Of a stretch of DNA of 19,118 nucleotides, positions 1 through 9,224 are shown one piece after another (positions within the stretch are counted from its first letter, which is position 1; the number at the start of each line of letters is the position of its first letter). The position numbers were made by a program, and so were the translations under genes. The stretch spans positions 1 through 19,118 of the forward strand of contig JAOPYU010000074.1 in the NCBI GenBank assembly GCA_025964455.1, given 5' to 3'. The DNA is from Thermoleophilia bacterium (GTDB taxonomy: Bacteria > Actinomycetota > Thermoleophilia > Gaiellales > SKUG01). The notes beneath the pieces are model-generated. The model searched no databases and had not been told where the DNA came from. It saw only the letters and a program-made list of their open reading frames with translations.

Positions 1-1
1 G

Positions 2-430
2 ATCACCCTGCTCGTCGCCATGGCCCTCGCGCTGCTCGCGATCGCGCCTGCGATGGCGGTCGGGGCAGATGGTGCTCCCGACGAGATGGTCGATCCGGCC
101 GCCGCGATGGAGCCGGAACTCTCAGACAATGCCGAAGCCGCTCCCGTGGTGCACGGCGGCGACGCAGATGCGACTGCTGCCGCCACTGGCGGCACCGTGA
201 CGGTCGACGGCTCCGGCCTGGAGCCCGGCGCGCCCGATGGCCCGAACACCGGGAACTCGTCCGGATCGAGCGTACGAGCCGGTGGCTCGGATGCGGTTGC
301 GGTCGGATCGCTGCCCTTCACGGGGCCGGGAGACGGTCAGATCGCGATGCTGCTGCTCGTCGGTTCGCTGATGCTCGCCGGCGGGGCTACCGCCTGGACG
401 CTCGCTCGGGTCGCGGCTCCGGCACGCTGA
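2..430 (+). CDS. LPFTG-type cell-wall-anchored surface protein, 5' end cut by the window
   Basis: The frame is open from the first bases of the window. Codons before the ATG at 20 (ITLLVA) continue the same hydrophobic stretch, so the true start probably lies upstream and what is visible is the core of a signal peptide ending near AMA-VG. The mature part is short, about 110 residues, rich in Ala, Gly, Asp, Ser and Thr and without cysteine. The C-terminus is a textbook sortase signal: LPFTG at 311-325, a hydrophobic stretch of about 20 residues, then an Arg-containing tail ending AR. Sortases cut such signals between Thr and Gly and link the protein to peptidoglycan. No sortase gene is visible here. 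The mature region is too low in complexity to suggest a ligand. A hairpin terminator follows at 509-530, so this gene ends its own transcript. Confidence 0.75.
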   Translation: MTLLVAMALALLAIAPAMAVGADGAPDEMVDPAAAMEPELSDNAEAAPVVHGGDADATAAATGGTVTVDGSGLEPGAPDGPNTGNSSGSSVRAGGSDAVAVGSLPFTGPGDGQIAMLLLVGSLMLAGGATAWTLARVAAPAR

Positions 431-508
431 CACCACCGCGTCGAGCGGTGCAGCTTCGGCCCCCGAGCGGCCCACCTCCACGCTGCAGGTTCTGCAATAC
501 GCTGCAGC

Positions 509-530
509 AACGCTCACGAAGGTGAGCGTT
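509..530 (+). terminator. Hairpin terminator after the LPFTG gene
   Basis: A perfect 9-bp inverted repeat (509-517 with 522-530) closes on the loop GAAG. The right arm ends in TT and runs into TCCTC, so the T tract is short. It lies 79 bases after the LPFTG stop and 70 bases before the proposed start of the next gene, which suits an intrinsic terminator separating two units. Confidence 0.6.
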
Positions 531-600
531 TCCTCCGATGTTCCCTGCAGGTACGCGCGCATCGAGCGCCCGGCCCGGACCAGGGGCATCGACCACCAGC

Positions 601-3600
601 ATGCTGCACCGCAGCCGAGGAATCGTTCGTCGAATCTGCGCCGCAACGCTCGTCACGGGCGTCGTGGTCGCGTCGTCGATGCTGCCTGCGGCCGGCGGTG
701 CCGTCCCCGCCACCAGCGCCGCACGTCCAGCCCCACGCGTCCTGGTATCCGTCGCGGCGAACGATGCGCTGGAGGTCACCGAGGGCGGTCAGGGCGACGT
801 CTACTCGCTCGTGCTCGCCTCACGTCCGACCCACGACGTGACCGTCGACATCGAATCGCTCGGCGGCGAGGTGCGGGCGACGCCCAACACGCTCCGATTC
901 GATTCCGCGACGTGGTCGACGGGGCAGCTCGTCCGCGTCACCGCCATCGACGACCCCACTGCCGAGCCGTCGCCACACGGCGACGTGCTCCTGCACGCGA
1001 CCACGAGCCAGGACCCGACCTACGACGCGGCGGCGACCGAGGACGTGAGGGTGAGCGTCACCGACGACGATGCGGCTGGTGTGCTGCTCCTCGGTGATCC
1101 GTACGGCACCTTCGTCGTCGAGGGTGGTCCGGGCTCCCCCATCGACGTGCAGCTGCGATCGCGTCCAGCCGCTCCGGTCGAGGTCTTCGTGGAAACCGAC
1201 GGGGTCCGGACGGATGTCGCGCGCCTCGTCATCTCCCCGGAGACCTGGGATTCACCCCATGCGATCACGGTATCCGCGGTCGAGGACGGACTGCTGGAGG
1301 GACGCCATTCCGGGGTGGTGCGGGTCCGGGCCGGGAGCATCGACGCCAACTACGGATCGCTGCCTCCGGTCGCGTTGTCGGTCACCATCGACGACGTGGC
1401 GTCGGCCGCGTCGCTGCTGCCGTCCCGCGCTGGTCGACTGTTCACCATGTCGACGCCGGCTGCCGGCGCGGGCGTCGTGGTCGACGTGCCGCCGCTCATG
1501 CAGGTCGACGAGGTGGACCCATCCGGCACGATCCGCACGATCGGGATCCGGCTCGCATCGGCGCCGACGAGCAACGTCACGGTGCAGGCGGTCAACGACG
1601 GGCAGGTCGGATTCACCACCGTCCCGACGCTCACCTTCACGCCGTTCAACTGGTACCTGACGCAGACCATCGACATCGTCGCCATCGCGGACGGCGTGGT
1701 GGAGCCGCTCTCCCACCAGGGCGTCGTCCAGCTGAACGTGGCGGCCGGCTCCGACCCCAACTTCGTGACGCTCACGATCCCGCCCGTGACTTTTGACGTG
1801 CACGACGCGGATTCGGCCGCGGCGACGCTCGACTGCCTGCCCGGCCCGGGCTGGACCCTCGATCCGCTCGGCAGGCTCCGGCTCGGCGAAGGTGCTGCTT
1901 CGGCGAGCTGCCTGGTGCAGCTGGGTGCGACGGCCTCTTCGCAGATCAGGATCGAGGCATCGACCGGTCTCGGCAGCCGCGTGATCCTGGACCCGCCGGC
2001 GATCGTCATCCCGCCGGGGGCGACCGGACCCTTCCCGATCCGCATCACCGCGGTGGATGACAACGTCGCGCGGGGATCGCTCTCCGACACCCTTTCCTTC
2101 ACGGTCGTCACGAGCGACCCGGTGTTCTCGACCCGCACGATCGATCCGGTCCCGGTCGACCTCGCCGAGGATGACGTCGCCGGCGTGCAGGTGGATCCCG
2201 GCACGCCGATCGCGATCGGCGAGGGTGGTCCGGGCGCGCCTGTGAACGTGCGCCTGACGAGCCAGCCGGTGAGCAACGTGACCGTCGCGGTCGTGGTCGG
2301 CGTGCAGGCGACGGCGTCGCAGCAGTACCTCGTGTTCACGCCTACCAACTGGAACATCCCGCAGTCGCTGGTGGTCTCCGCCATCGACGACTACCTCGAC
2401 GAACCGGATCCGATGGCCGGGCAGGTCATCTTCGCGGTGACGTCGACGGACCCGGCCTACGACGGGTTCGGCCTCCAGCAGCTGCCGATGGCGATCTCCG
2501 ACAACGACGTCGCCGGGGTGGTCGTGGAGGCGACGGGTTCGGGAACCACGCTCGCGGAGGGAGGCGCATCCGACACGGTGAACCTGCGGCTCGGCGCGCT
2601 TCCCGCGGACGACGTGACGGTCACGCTCACGAGCGACGGGCAGCTGCGCTCCACGCCGGCGACCCTGACGTTCACACCGGCGAATTGGAACGTGCCGCAG
2701 CTCGTGACGCTCGAGGCGGTCCAGGACCTCTCGGTCGAGGGTCCCCACACGGGCACGGTCTCGGTGTCCACTACGAGCACCGACATCGCCTACGCGACAG
2801 GTGCGGCATCCACGCCACCGATCACGAGTTCGATCACCGACGACGACCTCGCTGGCGCCAAGGTGACCGAGACCGACGGTGGGACGGCGGTCACCGAAGC
2901 GGGAGGCAGTGACACCTACACGATCGTCCTGACGGCGCGTCCGCTCGCCGAGGTGGTCATCGTGCCGACGAATGCCGGCCAGCTGACGGCCGCTCCGGCA
3001 GAGATCACCTTCACGCCCTCGAACTGGGACACGGCGCAGACGGTGACCGTGACCGCCGTGCAGGACACCGTCGACGAGGCTGATCCGCACACGACCGAGC
3101 TGACCCACGCGCCGCGTACGACTGCTCCGGGGTGGGGCACCATTGCGATGCCGACCGTGGCCGTGAAGGTCGCCGACGACGACACGGCGGCGATCGACGT
3201 CGTCGAGACCGACGGCAGCACGCGCACCAGCGAGGGCGCTGCCACCGGAGACAAGATCACGGTCCGGCTGGCGACCAGGCCGCAGTCGACGGTGACGATC
3301 GCGGTGAAGGGCAACCCGCAGATGAAGCTGGATCCGGCGCCGCTCGTGCTGACGGCCGACAACTGGAAGGACGGCCTCAGCTACGAGGTCCGGGCAAAGG
3401 ACGACGCGGACGTCGAGGGCGACCACCAGGGCAGCATCACGTTATCCGTGGCGACGACCGACGCGGCCTACAAGGCGGCGGCGACCAAGACGATCTCGGT
3501 GAGCATCGGCGACAACGACGAGGACCGCGGCCTGTCGGGCGGCACCACCGACGACGAGGCGACCATCGAGCCCCGCGGTGACGGCGAGGCGGAGGAGGGC

Positions 3601-4149
3601 ACGGGCACCAAGGGTGGCGGCAAGGCGACGCCGTCGACGGGCACCCGCGAGGGGTCCGGTCGCACGACCGAGGGCACGGTTCGCACGACCGAGGGCACGA
3701 ACCGCACCGATGCGGAGGAGCCGCTCGTCGACATCCCGGTCACCGCGGGGGATGGCGCGGCGGGCGACGATGACCCCGAGCCGCTCGAGGACCTCAACGG
3801 CGAGATCGTCGCTGCGTCCGAGGAGGCGGGCTCGCGCGCCAAGAAGCGCAGCGGACCGACGCTCGTCGCCACTGCGAGGAGCTTCGCCAAGGACCACTGG
3901 AAGGTGATGGCGCCGATCGCCGGTCTCGGCATGGTCATGAGCGCAGCGGGTGCGTTCTTCATGAACGGCGACCCGATCAAGGCAGCGCAGCGCGGCGCAT
4001 CGGCCAAGGGTGTCGCGGACGTCGCTCGACGCGCGGCACGGTCGGGGGCGAACAGCTCCGACGGCCACCACCGCCTGCGTCGGCTTCGTCGTCGCAAGAA
4101 GGACGACGAGGACGACGGGGACGACGACGTCGGTGCGCGCAAGTCGTGA
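601..4149 (+). CDS. P1: secreted, membrane-anchored protein with eight Calx-beta-like repeats
   Basis: This 1182-residue protein starts at ATG 601. The frame is also open from an ATG at 538, but those 21 residues would precede a good signal peptide (basic MLHRSRGIVRRI, then a hydrophobic core ending near PAAGGA). Eight repeats of about 105-140 residues follow (coding about 748-3525). Each has an acidic EGG motif, a P-x-x-x-V-T-V strand, an NW-x-x-x-Q motif and a closing DND-x-AG, the pattern of Calx-beta and related extracellular beta-sandwich domains, whose acidic loops often bind calcium. The mature part has only two cysteines (412 and 437), both in repeat 4. A Gly/Thr/Glu-rich linker with a short tandem repeat leads to one membrane segment (about 1103-1121), then GDPIKAAQRGAS (1123-1134) and a highly charged tail. 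There is no LPxTG. Adhesion or matrix roles are plausible but unproven. comEA follows after 49 bases and may be co-transcribed. Confidence 0.85.
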   Translation: MLHRSRGIVRRICAATLVTGVVVASSMLPAAGGAVPATSAARPAPRVLVSVAANDALEVTEGGQGDVYSLVLASRPTHDVTVDIESLGGEVRATPNTLRFDSATWSTGQLVRVTAIDDPTAEPSPHGDVLLHATTSQDPTYDAAATEDVRVSVTDDDAAGVLLLGDPYGTFVVEGGPGSPIDVQLRSRPAAPVEVFVETDGVRTDVARLVISPETWDSPHAITVSAVEDGLLEGRHSGVVRVRAGSIDANYGSLPPVALSVTIDDVASAASLLPSRAGRLFTMSTPAAGAGVVVDVPPLMQVDEVDPSGTIRTIGIRLASAPTSNVTVQAVNDGQVGFTTVPTLTFTPFNWYLTQTIDIVAIADGVVEPLSHQGVVQLNVAAGSDPNFVTLTIPPVTFDVHDADSAAATLDCLPGPGWTLDPLGRLRLGEGAASASCLVQLGATASSQIRIEASTGLGSRVILDPPAIVIPPGATGPFPIRITAVDDNVARGSLSDTLSFTVVTSDPVFSTRTIDPVPVDLAEDDVAGVQVDPGTPIAIGEGGPGAPVNVRLTSQPVSNVTVAVVVGVQATASQQYLVFTPTNWNIPQSLVVSAIDDYLDEPDPMAGQVIFAVTSTDPAYDGFGLQQLPMAISDNDVAGVVVEATGSGTTLAEGGASDTVNLRLGALPADDVTVTLTSDGQLRSTPATLTFTPANWNVPQLVTLEAVQDLSVEGPHTGTVSVSTTSTDIAYATGAASTPPITSSITDDDLAGAKVTETDGGTAVTEAGGSDTYTIVLTARPLAEVVIVPTNAGQLTAAPAEITFTPSNWDTAQTVTVTAVQDTVDEADPHTTELTHAPRTTAPGWGTIAMPTVAVKVADDDTAAIDVVETDGSTRTSEGAATGDKITVRLATRPQSTVTIAVKGNPQMKLDPAPLVLTADNWKDGLSYEVRAKDDADVEGDHQGSITLSVATTDAAYKAAATKTISVSIGDNDEDRGLSGGTTDDEATIEPRGDGEAEEGTGTKGGGKATPSTGTREGSGRTTEGTVRTTEGTNRTDAEEPLVDIPVTAGDGAAGDDDPEPLEDLNGEIVAASEEAGSRAKKRSGPTLVATARSFAKDHWKVMAPIAGLGMVMSAAGAFFMNGDPIKAAQRGASAKGVADVARRAARSGANSSDGHHRLRRLRRRKKDDEDDGDDDVGARKS
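3661..3708 (+). repeat. 21-bp tandem repeat in the P1 linker
   Basis: Two full copies and the start of a third of a 21-bp unit encode R-T-T-E-G-T-x. They lie in the Gly/Thr/Glu-rich linker between the last beta-repeat and the membrane anchor of P1. The unit is in frame, so slipped-strand changes would lengthen or shorten the stalk without breaking the gene. Confidence 0.7.
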
Positions 4150-4198
4150 CACGCGCGGCCTGGATTCGGCACGGTGCGCGCGGATCTCGTGACACGCG

Positions 4199-4837
4199 AT
4201 GCGCGACGCTGCGGGCATGCGATGGCCCGCCCGACATGACCCGCGACTGAGACACCTCCGCACGATTGCGGTGCTGCTCAGCTGCAGCTGTTCGATGGTG
4301 GCATGTGGTGGCGAGCATCGCGAGCGGGTGGCACGCGCCGAACCCCGTGAGACGACCACATCGACCGGTGATGACGTCGCGACTTCCGGTGCGCCTGCGC
4401 CGATCGCCCGCGGCGAGCGTGGCGTGCTCGTCGACGTGGCGGGGTTCGTGCGACGGCCCGGTGTGTACCGGCTCGCGCCGGGTGGGCGGGTGCACGAGGC
4501 GATCGCTGCGGCAGGCGGTGCAAAGCCGGGCGCGGACCTCGCGTCGATTAACCGCGCGGCAACCGTGGTGGATGGCCAGCAGGTGATCGTCGCGGGTCCA
4601 GCCAGCCAGACACGCGGCGGCGAGGACGCGTCCGGCGGCGGCTCGACGACGGTGTCGATCAACACAGCTGACGTGGCCGCGCTCGACGGGCTCCCCGGCA
4701 TCGGGCCGGTGACGGCCGAGCGCATCGTCGCGGAGCGCACTTCGGGTGGCCCGTTCGCGAGCGTCGACGACCTGGACCGCGTCTCGGGCATCGGCCCGGC
4801 GACCATCGAGGCGCTCCGCGAGGTCGCGCGCGCGTGA
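4199..4837 (+). CDS. comEA: ComEA-like competence DNA-binding protein (SLBB + helix-hairpin-helix)
   Basis: The 212-residue product has an SLBB domain (about 76-132, VLVDVAGFVRRPGVY onward) followed by a C-terminal double helix-hairpin-helix (about 151-212, with LPGIGP and VSGIGP), which is the ComEA layout. ComEA binds double-stranded DNA at the cell surface through the HhH motifs without sequence preference and hands it to ComEC. The N-terminus has a short hydrophobic stretch ending S-M-V-A-C36-G-G, which reads like a lipobox, so this copy may be lipid-anchored rather than held by a transmembrane helix. A second ATG at 4217 is possible, and neither start has a clear ribosome binding site. 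It starts 49 bases after P1. Its usual downstream partner comEC lies 4.5 kb away because other genes sit between them. Confidence 0.9.
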   Translation: MRDAAGMRWPARHDPRLRHLRTIAVLLSCSCSMVACGGEHRERVARAEPRETTTSTGDDVATSGAPAPIARGERGVLVDVAGFVRRPGVYRLAPGGRVHEAIAAAGGAKPGADLASINRAATVVDGQQVIVAGPASQTRGGEDASGGGSTTVSINTADVAALDGLPGIGPVTAERIVAERTSGGPFASVDDLDRVSGIGPATIEALREVARA

Positions 4838-5098
4838 GCGCGAGCGGTACCGCCGAATCACGTCATGTTCAAGACGCCGGGAACGTACGTCGCCCCGATC
4901 GCGTTCGAGGTCGTCGCTCCGTGAGGTGCGAACGTGACTGACGCGGGTACGCAGGTAGCGCGGAACTGACAGGAAGCTGGCATGCGAAACGCCACCGGAG
5001 CCGCGCAACCGAACGGTCACCTCATCGCATATTTGGGTCATGGACGGTGCGCGAGCGGCCGATGTAGTGAGGGCGATGCCCACGAGCCGATCGGTCCC
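4838..5098. other. Intergenic region between comEA and the broken repeat gene
   Basis: No convincing gene is seen. A frame is open from an ATG at 4982 preceded by a good AGGAAG (4971-4976), but the codons from 4982 to 5098 end in G or C only about 64% of the time by hand count, against about 82% just after 5099, and the peptide does not look like a signal sequence. This stretch is probably an untranslated leader. A TTGGGTCATG string at 5033-5042 resembles the start region of both comEC copies. Confidence 0.4.
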
Positions 5099-7954
5099 GT
5101 GCTCCTGATTCCGACCCAGCGCTGCTCCGCGAGCGCTCGCGCACTCACGCGCGGGCCCGTTGGCGCGATCGCTCGGATGGTCCTCCTCACAGCATTGGCA
5201 GTAGCCGCGCTTGGCGGGCCTGGGGTGGGCAGCGCAGCGGGCGCGACGACGCTCGACCTGACGGGTTGTCCAGCCGGGAACCTCGCCCTTGGAACTCAGA
5301 CACCACCGTTCGCAGTCAGGACCGGGACATGCGCCGTCCTGTTCGGCGACACGCTCGGGACGTCGACGATGCGCATCTACCAGACCGACGGAGTTGCTCC
5401 GGCGATGCCTGCGTACTCGGACTTCGCCACCGGCACGACGGACTGGAGCCTGGGTGCACGGATGTTCGGCGCCTGCCTGGAATCGGCGACCGGAGGAGCT
5501 TCCGCTGGCTGGACTGCCGCCGGAGATGCTGACTGTGCGGCAGCGAATGGCGATCCGTGGCTTGCCGTTCCCGCCACCTCGGCCGGCGCGCCAGTCGCGA
5601 CCACGTCGGCGAGCGCGACCGGCACGGCGACCGTGCGATTCGGCCTCCGCGGTGATTCGATGACGCCGCCCGGCGCATCCACCGCTGCGCTCACGGTCGA
5701 GATCATCGCGGCGGTCGTCAATTCCTCGCCGTCGGTACCGGCCCTCGTGAGCCCCGCGGATGCCACGATCGTGGCATCGACCACTCCGGCACTCTCGGCG
5801 ACGTTCAGCGACCCGGATGCAGCCGACACCGGCCTCGTGCGGTTCCAGCTGTGCACGACGTCAGCGTGCGGCACGGTCCTGCAGACAGGCGTGTCCGGCA
5901 CCGTGGCCAACGGCGCGAACGGGTCGTGGACCCCGACCGCGCTCACGCCCGGCACCACGTACTTCTGGCGCGCCCAGAACCAGGATGCGGGGCTGGCCGT
6001 GAGCGCCTACTCGGCGGCCCGGAGCTTCATGGTGAACTCGGCGCCATCGGTGCCGGCGCTCGTCAGTCCCGCGACGGCGACGATCGCGGCGTCGACGACG
6101 CCGTCGCTGACCGCGACCTTCAGTGATCCCAATACCGGCGATACGGGCCTCGTGCGATTCCAGGTGTGCACCACGTCCGCCTGCGGAACGGTGCTCCAGA
6201 CGGGCACGTCGGCCGCCGGGCTCGCGAGTGCCACGAACGGCTCGTGGACCCCGGCAACCCTCACACCAGGGACGACGTACTTCTGGCGGGCGCAGAACCA
6301 GGATGGCGCCGGGGCGACAAGCGCCTATTCCGCGGCATGGTCGTTCACGGTGAACTCCACGCCGGGGGCGACCACCCTCGTGAGCCCGACCGACGCGACG
6401 GTGGTTGCGTCGGCTACTCCATCACTCGTCGCGACCTTCAGCGACGCGACCCCCGGCGACTCCGGCCTCGTCCGCTTCCAGCTGTGCAGCACATCGGCGT
6501 GCGGCCTGGTGCTCCAGACGGGCAGCTCGGCTGGCGGCCTCGCGACCGGCGCGAACGGAACCTGGTCGCCGACAGCGCTGACTCCCGGGTCGACCTACTA
6601 CTGGCGGGCACGGAGCGAGGACTCGTCCGGGGCGACGGGCGCCTTCTCGACGGTGTGGTCGTTCACCGTCAACTCGGCTCCAGCCGGAGCGACGCTGACG
6701 AGCCCTGCGAATGGATCCCTGGTGGCGTCGACCACCCCGGCGCTCGCCGCGACACACCGACTCCAACCCTGGGGACACGGGACTCGTCCGATTCCAGCTG
6801 TGCTCCACGACGACATGCGCGACCGTGCTGCAATCCGGAACGTCGGCAGCGGGCCTCACGAGCGGCGCGAGTGGCACGTGGACGCCGACGACGCTCACGC
6901 AGGGCACGACGTACTTCTGGCGCGCCCAGAACGAGGATGCGTCCGGATCCGTGAGCGGGTATTCGGCGAGCTGGTCGTTCACGGTCAACACCGTGCCGAA
7001 TGTGCCGGCGTTGGTGAGCCCGGTGAACGGCGCCTCCGTGGTGGTGGCTGCGCCGGCACTGACCGCGACCTTCTCCGATCCAAATGCGGCTGACACGGGC
7101 CAGGTCGACTTCCAGCTGTGTTCGACCTCGGCGTGCACGACGGTGCTGCAGTCCGGATCCTCAAGTGCCGGGCTGACCAACGGTTCGAACGGCACCTGGA
7201 GTCCCTCCGGTCTCTCCGACGGCACCTACTGGTGGCGTGCACGAAATACCGATGCCCTGTCCGCGAGCAGCGCCTACGCCGCAGCGTGGAGCTTCACCGT
7301 CTCGCTCCCCTGCGCGCCGTTCAACTCGATCGCACCCGTGGTGACGCCCGGCGGGTCACAGGCGATCGGAACGTTGCTGACCGTGAGCTCCAACGGTGCG
7401 TGGGACTGCACGCCGACGGGATACACGTACCAGTGGTGGTACCGCAACACCTCGCCTGCATGTACCGGTCCGATACCTGGAGCCACGTCGAACACGTACA
7501 CACCGACGTCGGCGTACAAGCAGAAGGCGATCTGGGTGAAGGTCACCGCCACGAACGCCTACGGCTCCGGCACGGCCAACTCGAACGAGGTCACCACCAC
7601 GGGCCTGGCCCCGTGCCCGCCTGCGCCGCCCTACACGCCGACGCTCGTGAGCCCGGCTTCCGGATCCACGCAGTCCGGCACGAGCATTCCACTGACGGCC
7701 AAGTTCTCGGACCCCAACGCAGCGGACACGGGTCACGTCGAGTTCCAGCTCTGCTTCGACGCTGCCTGCGCGGGGGGCGTGGAAGCGGGATCCTCGCCGA
7801 CGGGCATCGCCAACGGCTCGAACGGGACGTGGTCCTGGTGCGCTCAGCGCCAGCGACCTATTGGTGGCGCGCACGCAACGTCGACGCCGGCGGGCTGATG
7901 AGCGGCTGGTCAGTCATCTGGTCATTCACCAAGTCGGGCGCCTACACGTGCTGA
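5099..7954 (+). pseudogene. P3: secreted fibronectin-like repeat protein broken by two small deletions
   Basis: A signal peptide (from GTG 5099, or ATG 5177; core MVLLTALAVAALGG) precedes an N-terminal domain of unknown family (about 5250-5710). Then come five repeats of about 106 residues, an unrelated Ig-like domain (7310-7615, with YQWWY and a VTATNAYGSG strand) and a sixth repeat. Each repeat carries DTGLVRFQLC-x4-C and a GTTYFWRAQN-D motif typical of FN3-like surface modules, plus a cysteine pair five residues apart. The reading frame breaks twice. In repeat 4 at about 6752-6756, TT is missing where the other repeats read TFSD. In repeat 6, between 7831 and 7855, one base is missing relative to repeat 5. 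If both are restored the frame runs to the stop at 7952-7954. It is either a recent pseudogene or a pair of sequence errors. There is no C-terminal anchor. Confidence 0.8.
5717..7303 (+). repeat. Five tandem 318-bp coding repeats in P3
   Basis: Using the Asn codon of the V-N-S junction as a mark, successive units begin at 6035, 6353, 6671 and 6987. The spacings are 318, 318 and 316. The short unit is the one with the first frame break, which confirms a two-base loss. A sixth, more diverged unit lies at about 7620-7930 beyond the Ig-like domain. Units are similar but not identical, so the array is not a very recent expansion. Confidence 0.8.
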
Positions 7955-7997
7955 TGGCTCCACGTCGCCAGCTGTCCTGACGCGTGTGACACGGATG

Positions 7998-8410
7998 ACC
8001 CATAGTCGGCACACCTGTCGCGCAAGACGTGCGCGCGGGTCGTCCAAGCTTGGGTCATGCCGACATGGAGCCAGGAACGGACGCAGCGACGCGCGATCGG
8101 AATTCCGATCTCGACGGTGCTGGCGCTGGTAGCCCTTCTGGCTGCGATCGCGGCGGCTGAACTCGGCTGGCGTGTGGAGCCGTCGCACCGCGGCGCGCCG
8201 CTCCCCGTGCCGCACTCGCTCGCGGGACCGATCGGGCAGCTGCGCTCGATCCCGGTGACGGCGATCGACGATCCGCGTTCAGGGGCAATCGCTGCCGGAG
8301 TCGTGTTCGGCAGGACCGAGCACGTGGCGGCCGAGGACGAACAGGCCTTCCTCGCGTCGGGCCTGTGGCACCTGCTGACGTGACGTCAAATGGCCAGAAC
8401 ATCCTGATCC
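7998..8410 (+). pseudogene. Truncated duplicate of the 5' end of comEC
   Basis: The frame from ATG 8057 runs 108 codons to TGA 8381-8383 and matches the first 106 or so residues of the intact comEC downstream. From AELGW to WHLL, 74 codons differ at 26 bases, of which 22 are silent and 4 change the residue (hand count). Similarity also reaches upstream: CGGCACAC lies 50 bases before this ATG and 49 before the intact one, and GCTTGGGT abuts both starts. It seems to run slightly past the stop in another frame, where NGQNILI corresponds to SGQNVAL at the start of the competence domain. The channel and nuclease-like domains are missing, so no transport function is expected. A short membrane peptide could still be made. 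Confidence 0.85.
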
Positions 8411-8518
8411 GGGATCGGTGCCGTTTCCAACCCGCCACTCTCCACCTGGAGAAAACCCTGACGACAGCACATCTCTGGAGACTCCCCCTAGCATTGAATC
8501 ACTCCACCCCGAGAGGTC

Positions 8519-8641
8519 GTGCGATCCCTCAGCTCAGGTGTCAACCAAAGCGGGGGCAGTCCCTTCCGTCGCTACCCGGATCTTGATGGGAAGCCAGGTT
8601 CGCGCATGGTGACCTACAACTTCGTCAACGACGACCGATAG
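8519..8641 (+). other. Short reading frame, possible 3' remnant of an unknown gene
   Basis: From GTG 8519 a 40-residue frame ends at TAG 8639-8641, eight bases before the lipoprotein start. Its C-terminal part (PFRRYPDLDGKPGSRMVTYN, then FVNDDR) has a balanced, protein-like composition unlike random translation of this DNA. The frame is open back to 8498, after a TGA. I do not recognise a family. It may be the tail of a gene whose front was lost when the comEC fragment was joined here, a small translated leader for the lipoprotein gene, or chance. Confidence 0.3.
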
Positions 8642-8648
8642 TAGAACC

Positions 8649-9224
8649 ATGAAGCTCCTCGCGGTTTTCGCCCTAGCCGTTGTCTCTCTAGCCACCACCG
8701 GATGTGCGCTCGCCGCGTCGGGTCGCGACGACGTTGGCACTGATCCGGCCTCTACGACTCCGGACACGACATCGCCACCGACTACGACCGAGCCGACTGA
8801 GGCCGTCGAGGCGACGCCGATGCGCATGTTCAACGGTCGTGTCGTTCGTTCATCTGCGAACTTCAACGGAGGCAAGCCGACCTACTTTGCGCTTGTTCAG
8901 TGGGAGAATGGAGTGGATTGTTCTAGGGCGACCGTCAACGGTGGCACCTTCGATCGGATCGCGGTCGGAAAGCGCGGGAAGGCGACGAAGCTGACGATGC
9001 ACATCAGAGGTGGATCGGAGAATGGCTACGGCGGAACACCCATTCGAGTGGACGGCAAGACCGTCGATCTATATTGCGCGATCCAGACGGAGCATTACGC
9101 GCGCTTGATCCCTCTTGATGCTAACCCCGGCGCGCGCCTGGTGGACGGTGCCTGCAACTGTGCGCTCCCGGTCATGCCGCGAGCGGAAGCGACCAAGCTC
9201 CTCAGTGAGCTCAGAGTGGCCTAA
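8649..9224 (+). CDS. Small secreted lipoprotein of unknown function
   Basis: The 191-residue product starts MKLLAVFALAVVSLATTGC, a clear type II signal peptide with its lipobox at ATTG-C19. A Ser/Thr/Pro/Asp-rich linker (about 24-55) leads to a compact domain of about 130 residues with three more cysteines (in VDCSR, DLYCA and CNC). I recognise no family. Only about 70% of codons end in G or C (57 of about 191 end in A or T by hand count), well below the neighbours. It also uses codons rare here such as CTA, AGA and TGT. The gene lies between the truncated and the intact comEC, which together with its composition suggests horizontal arrival. It has no clear ribosome binding site. A GATAGT six bases before the ATG could be a -10 box for a very short leader. 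Confidence 0.75.
   Translation: MKLLAVFALAVVSLATTGCALAASGRDDVGTDPASTTPDTTSPPTTTEPTEAVEATPMRMFNGRVVRSSANFNGGKPTYFALVQWENGVDCSRATVNGGTFDRIAVGKRGKATKLTMHIRGGSENGYGGTPIRVDGKTVDLYCAIQTEHYARLIPLDANPGARLVDGACNCALPVMPRAEATKLLSELRVA

Noticed and set aside
538..600. Earlier ATG for P1
   Set aside because: It would put 21 Ala/Ser/Pro-rich residues before a normal signal peptide and lies directly after a terminator hairpin.
1252..3426. Long open frame (724 codons) on the minus strand across P1
   Set aside because: It is an antisense shadow of the G/C-ending codons of P1. It is full of Arg and His runs, has no domain, and P1's periodic repeats explain the sequence.
5717..7930. CRISPR or other non-coding repeat array
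   Set aside because: The 318-bp units are coding, keep the reading frame apart from two deletions, and encode FN3-like domains.
6671..7954. Programmed frameshifting in P3
   Set aside because: No slippery heptamer or following structure is evident at either break. Comparison with sister repeats shows simple base losses.
8365..8612. Two small overlapping plus-strand frames (8365-8586 and 8418-8612)
   Set aside because: Apart from the few codons that continue the comEC remnant (NGQNILI), neither has a start signal, coding bias or recognisable content.
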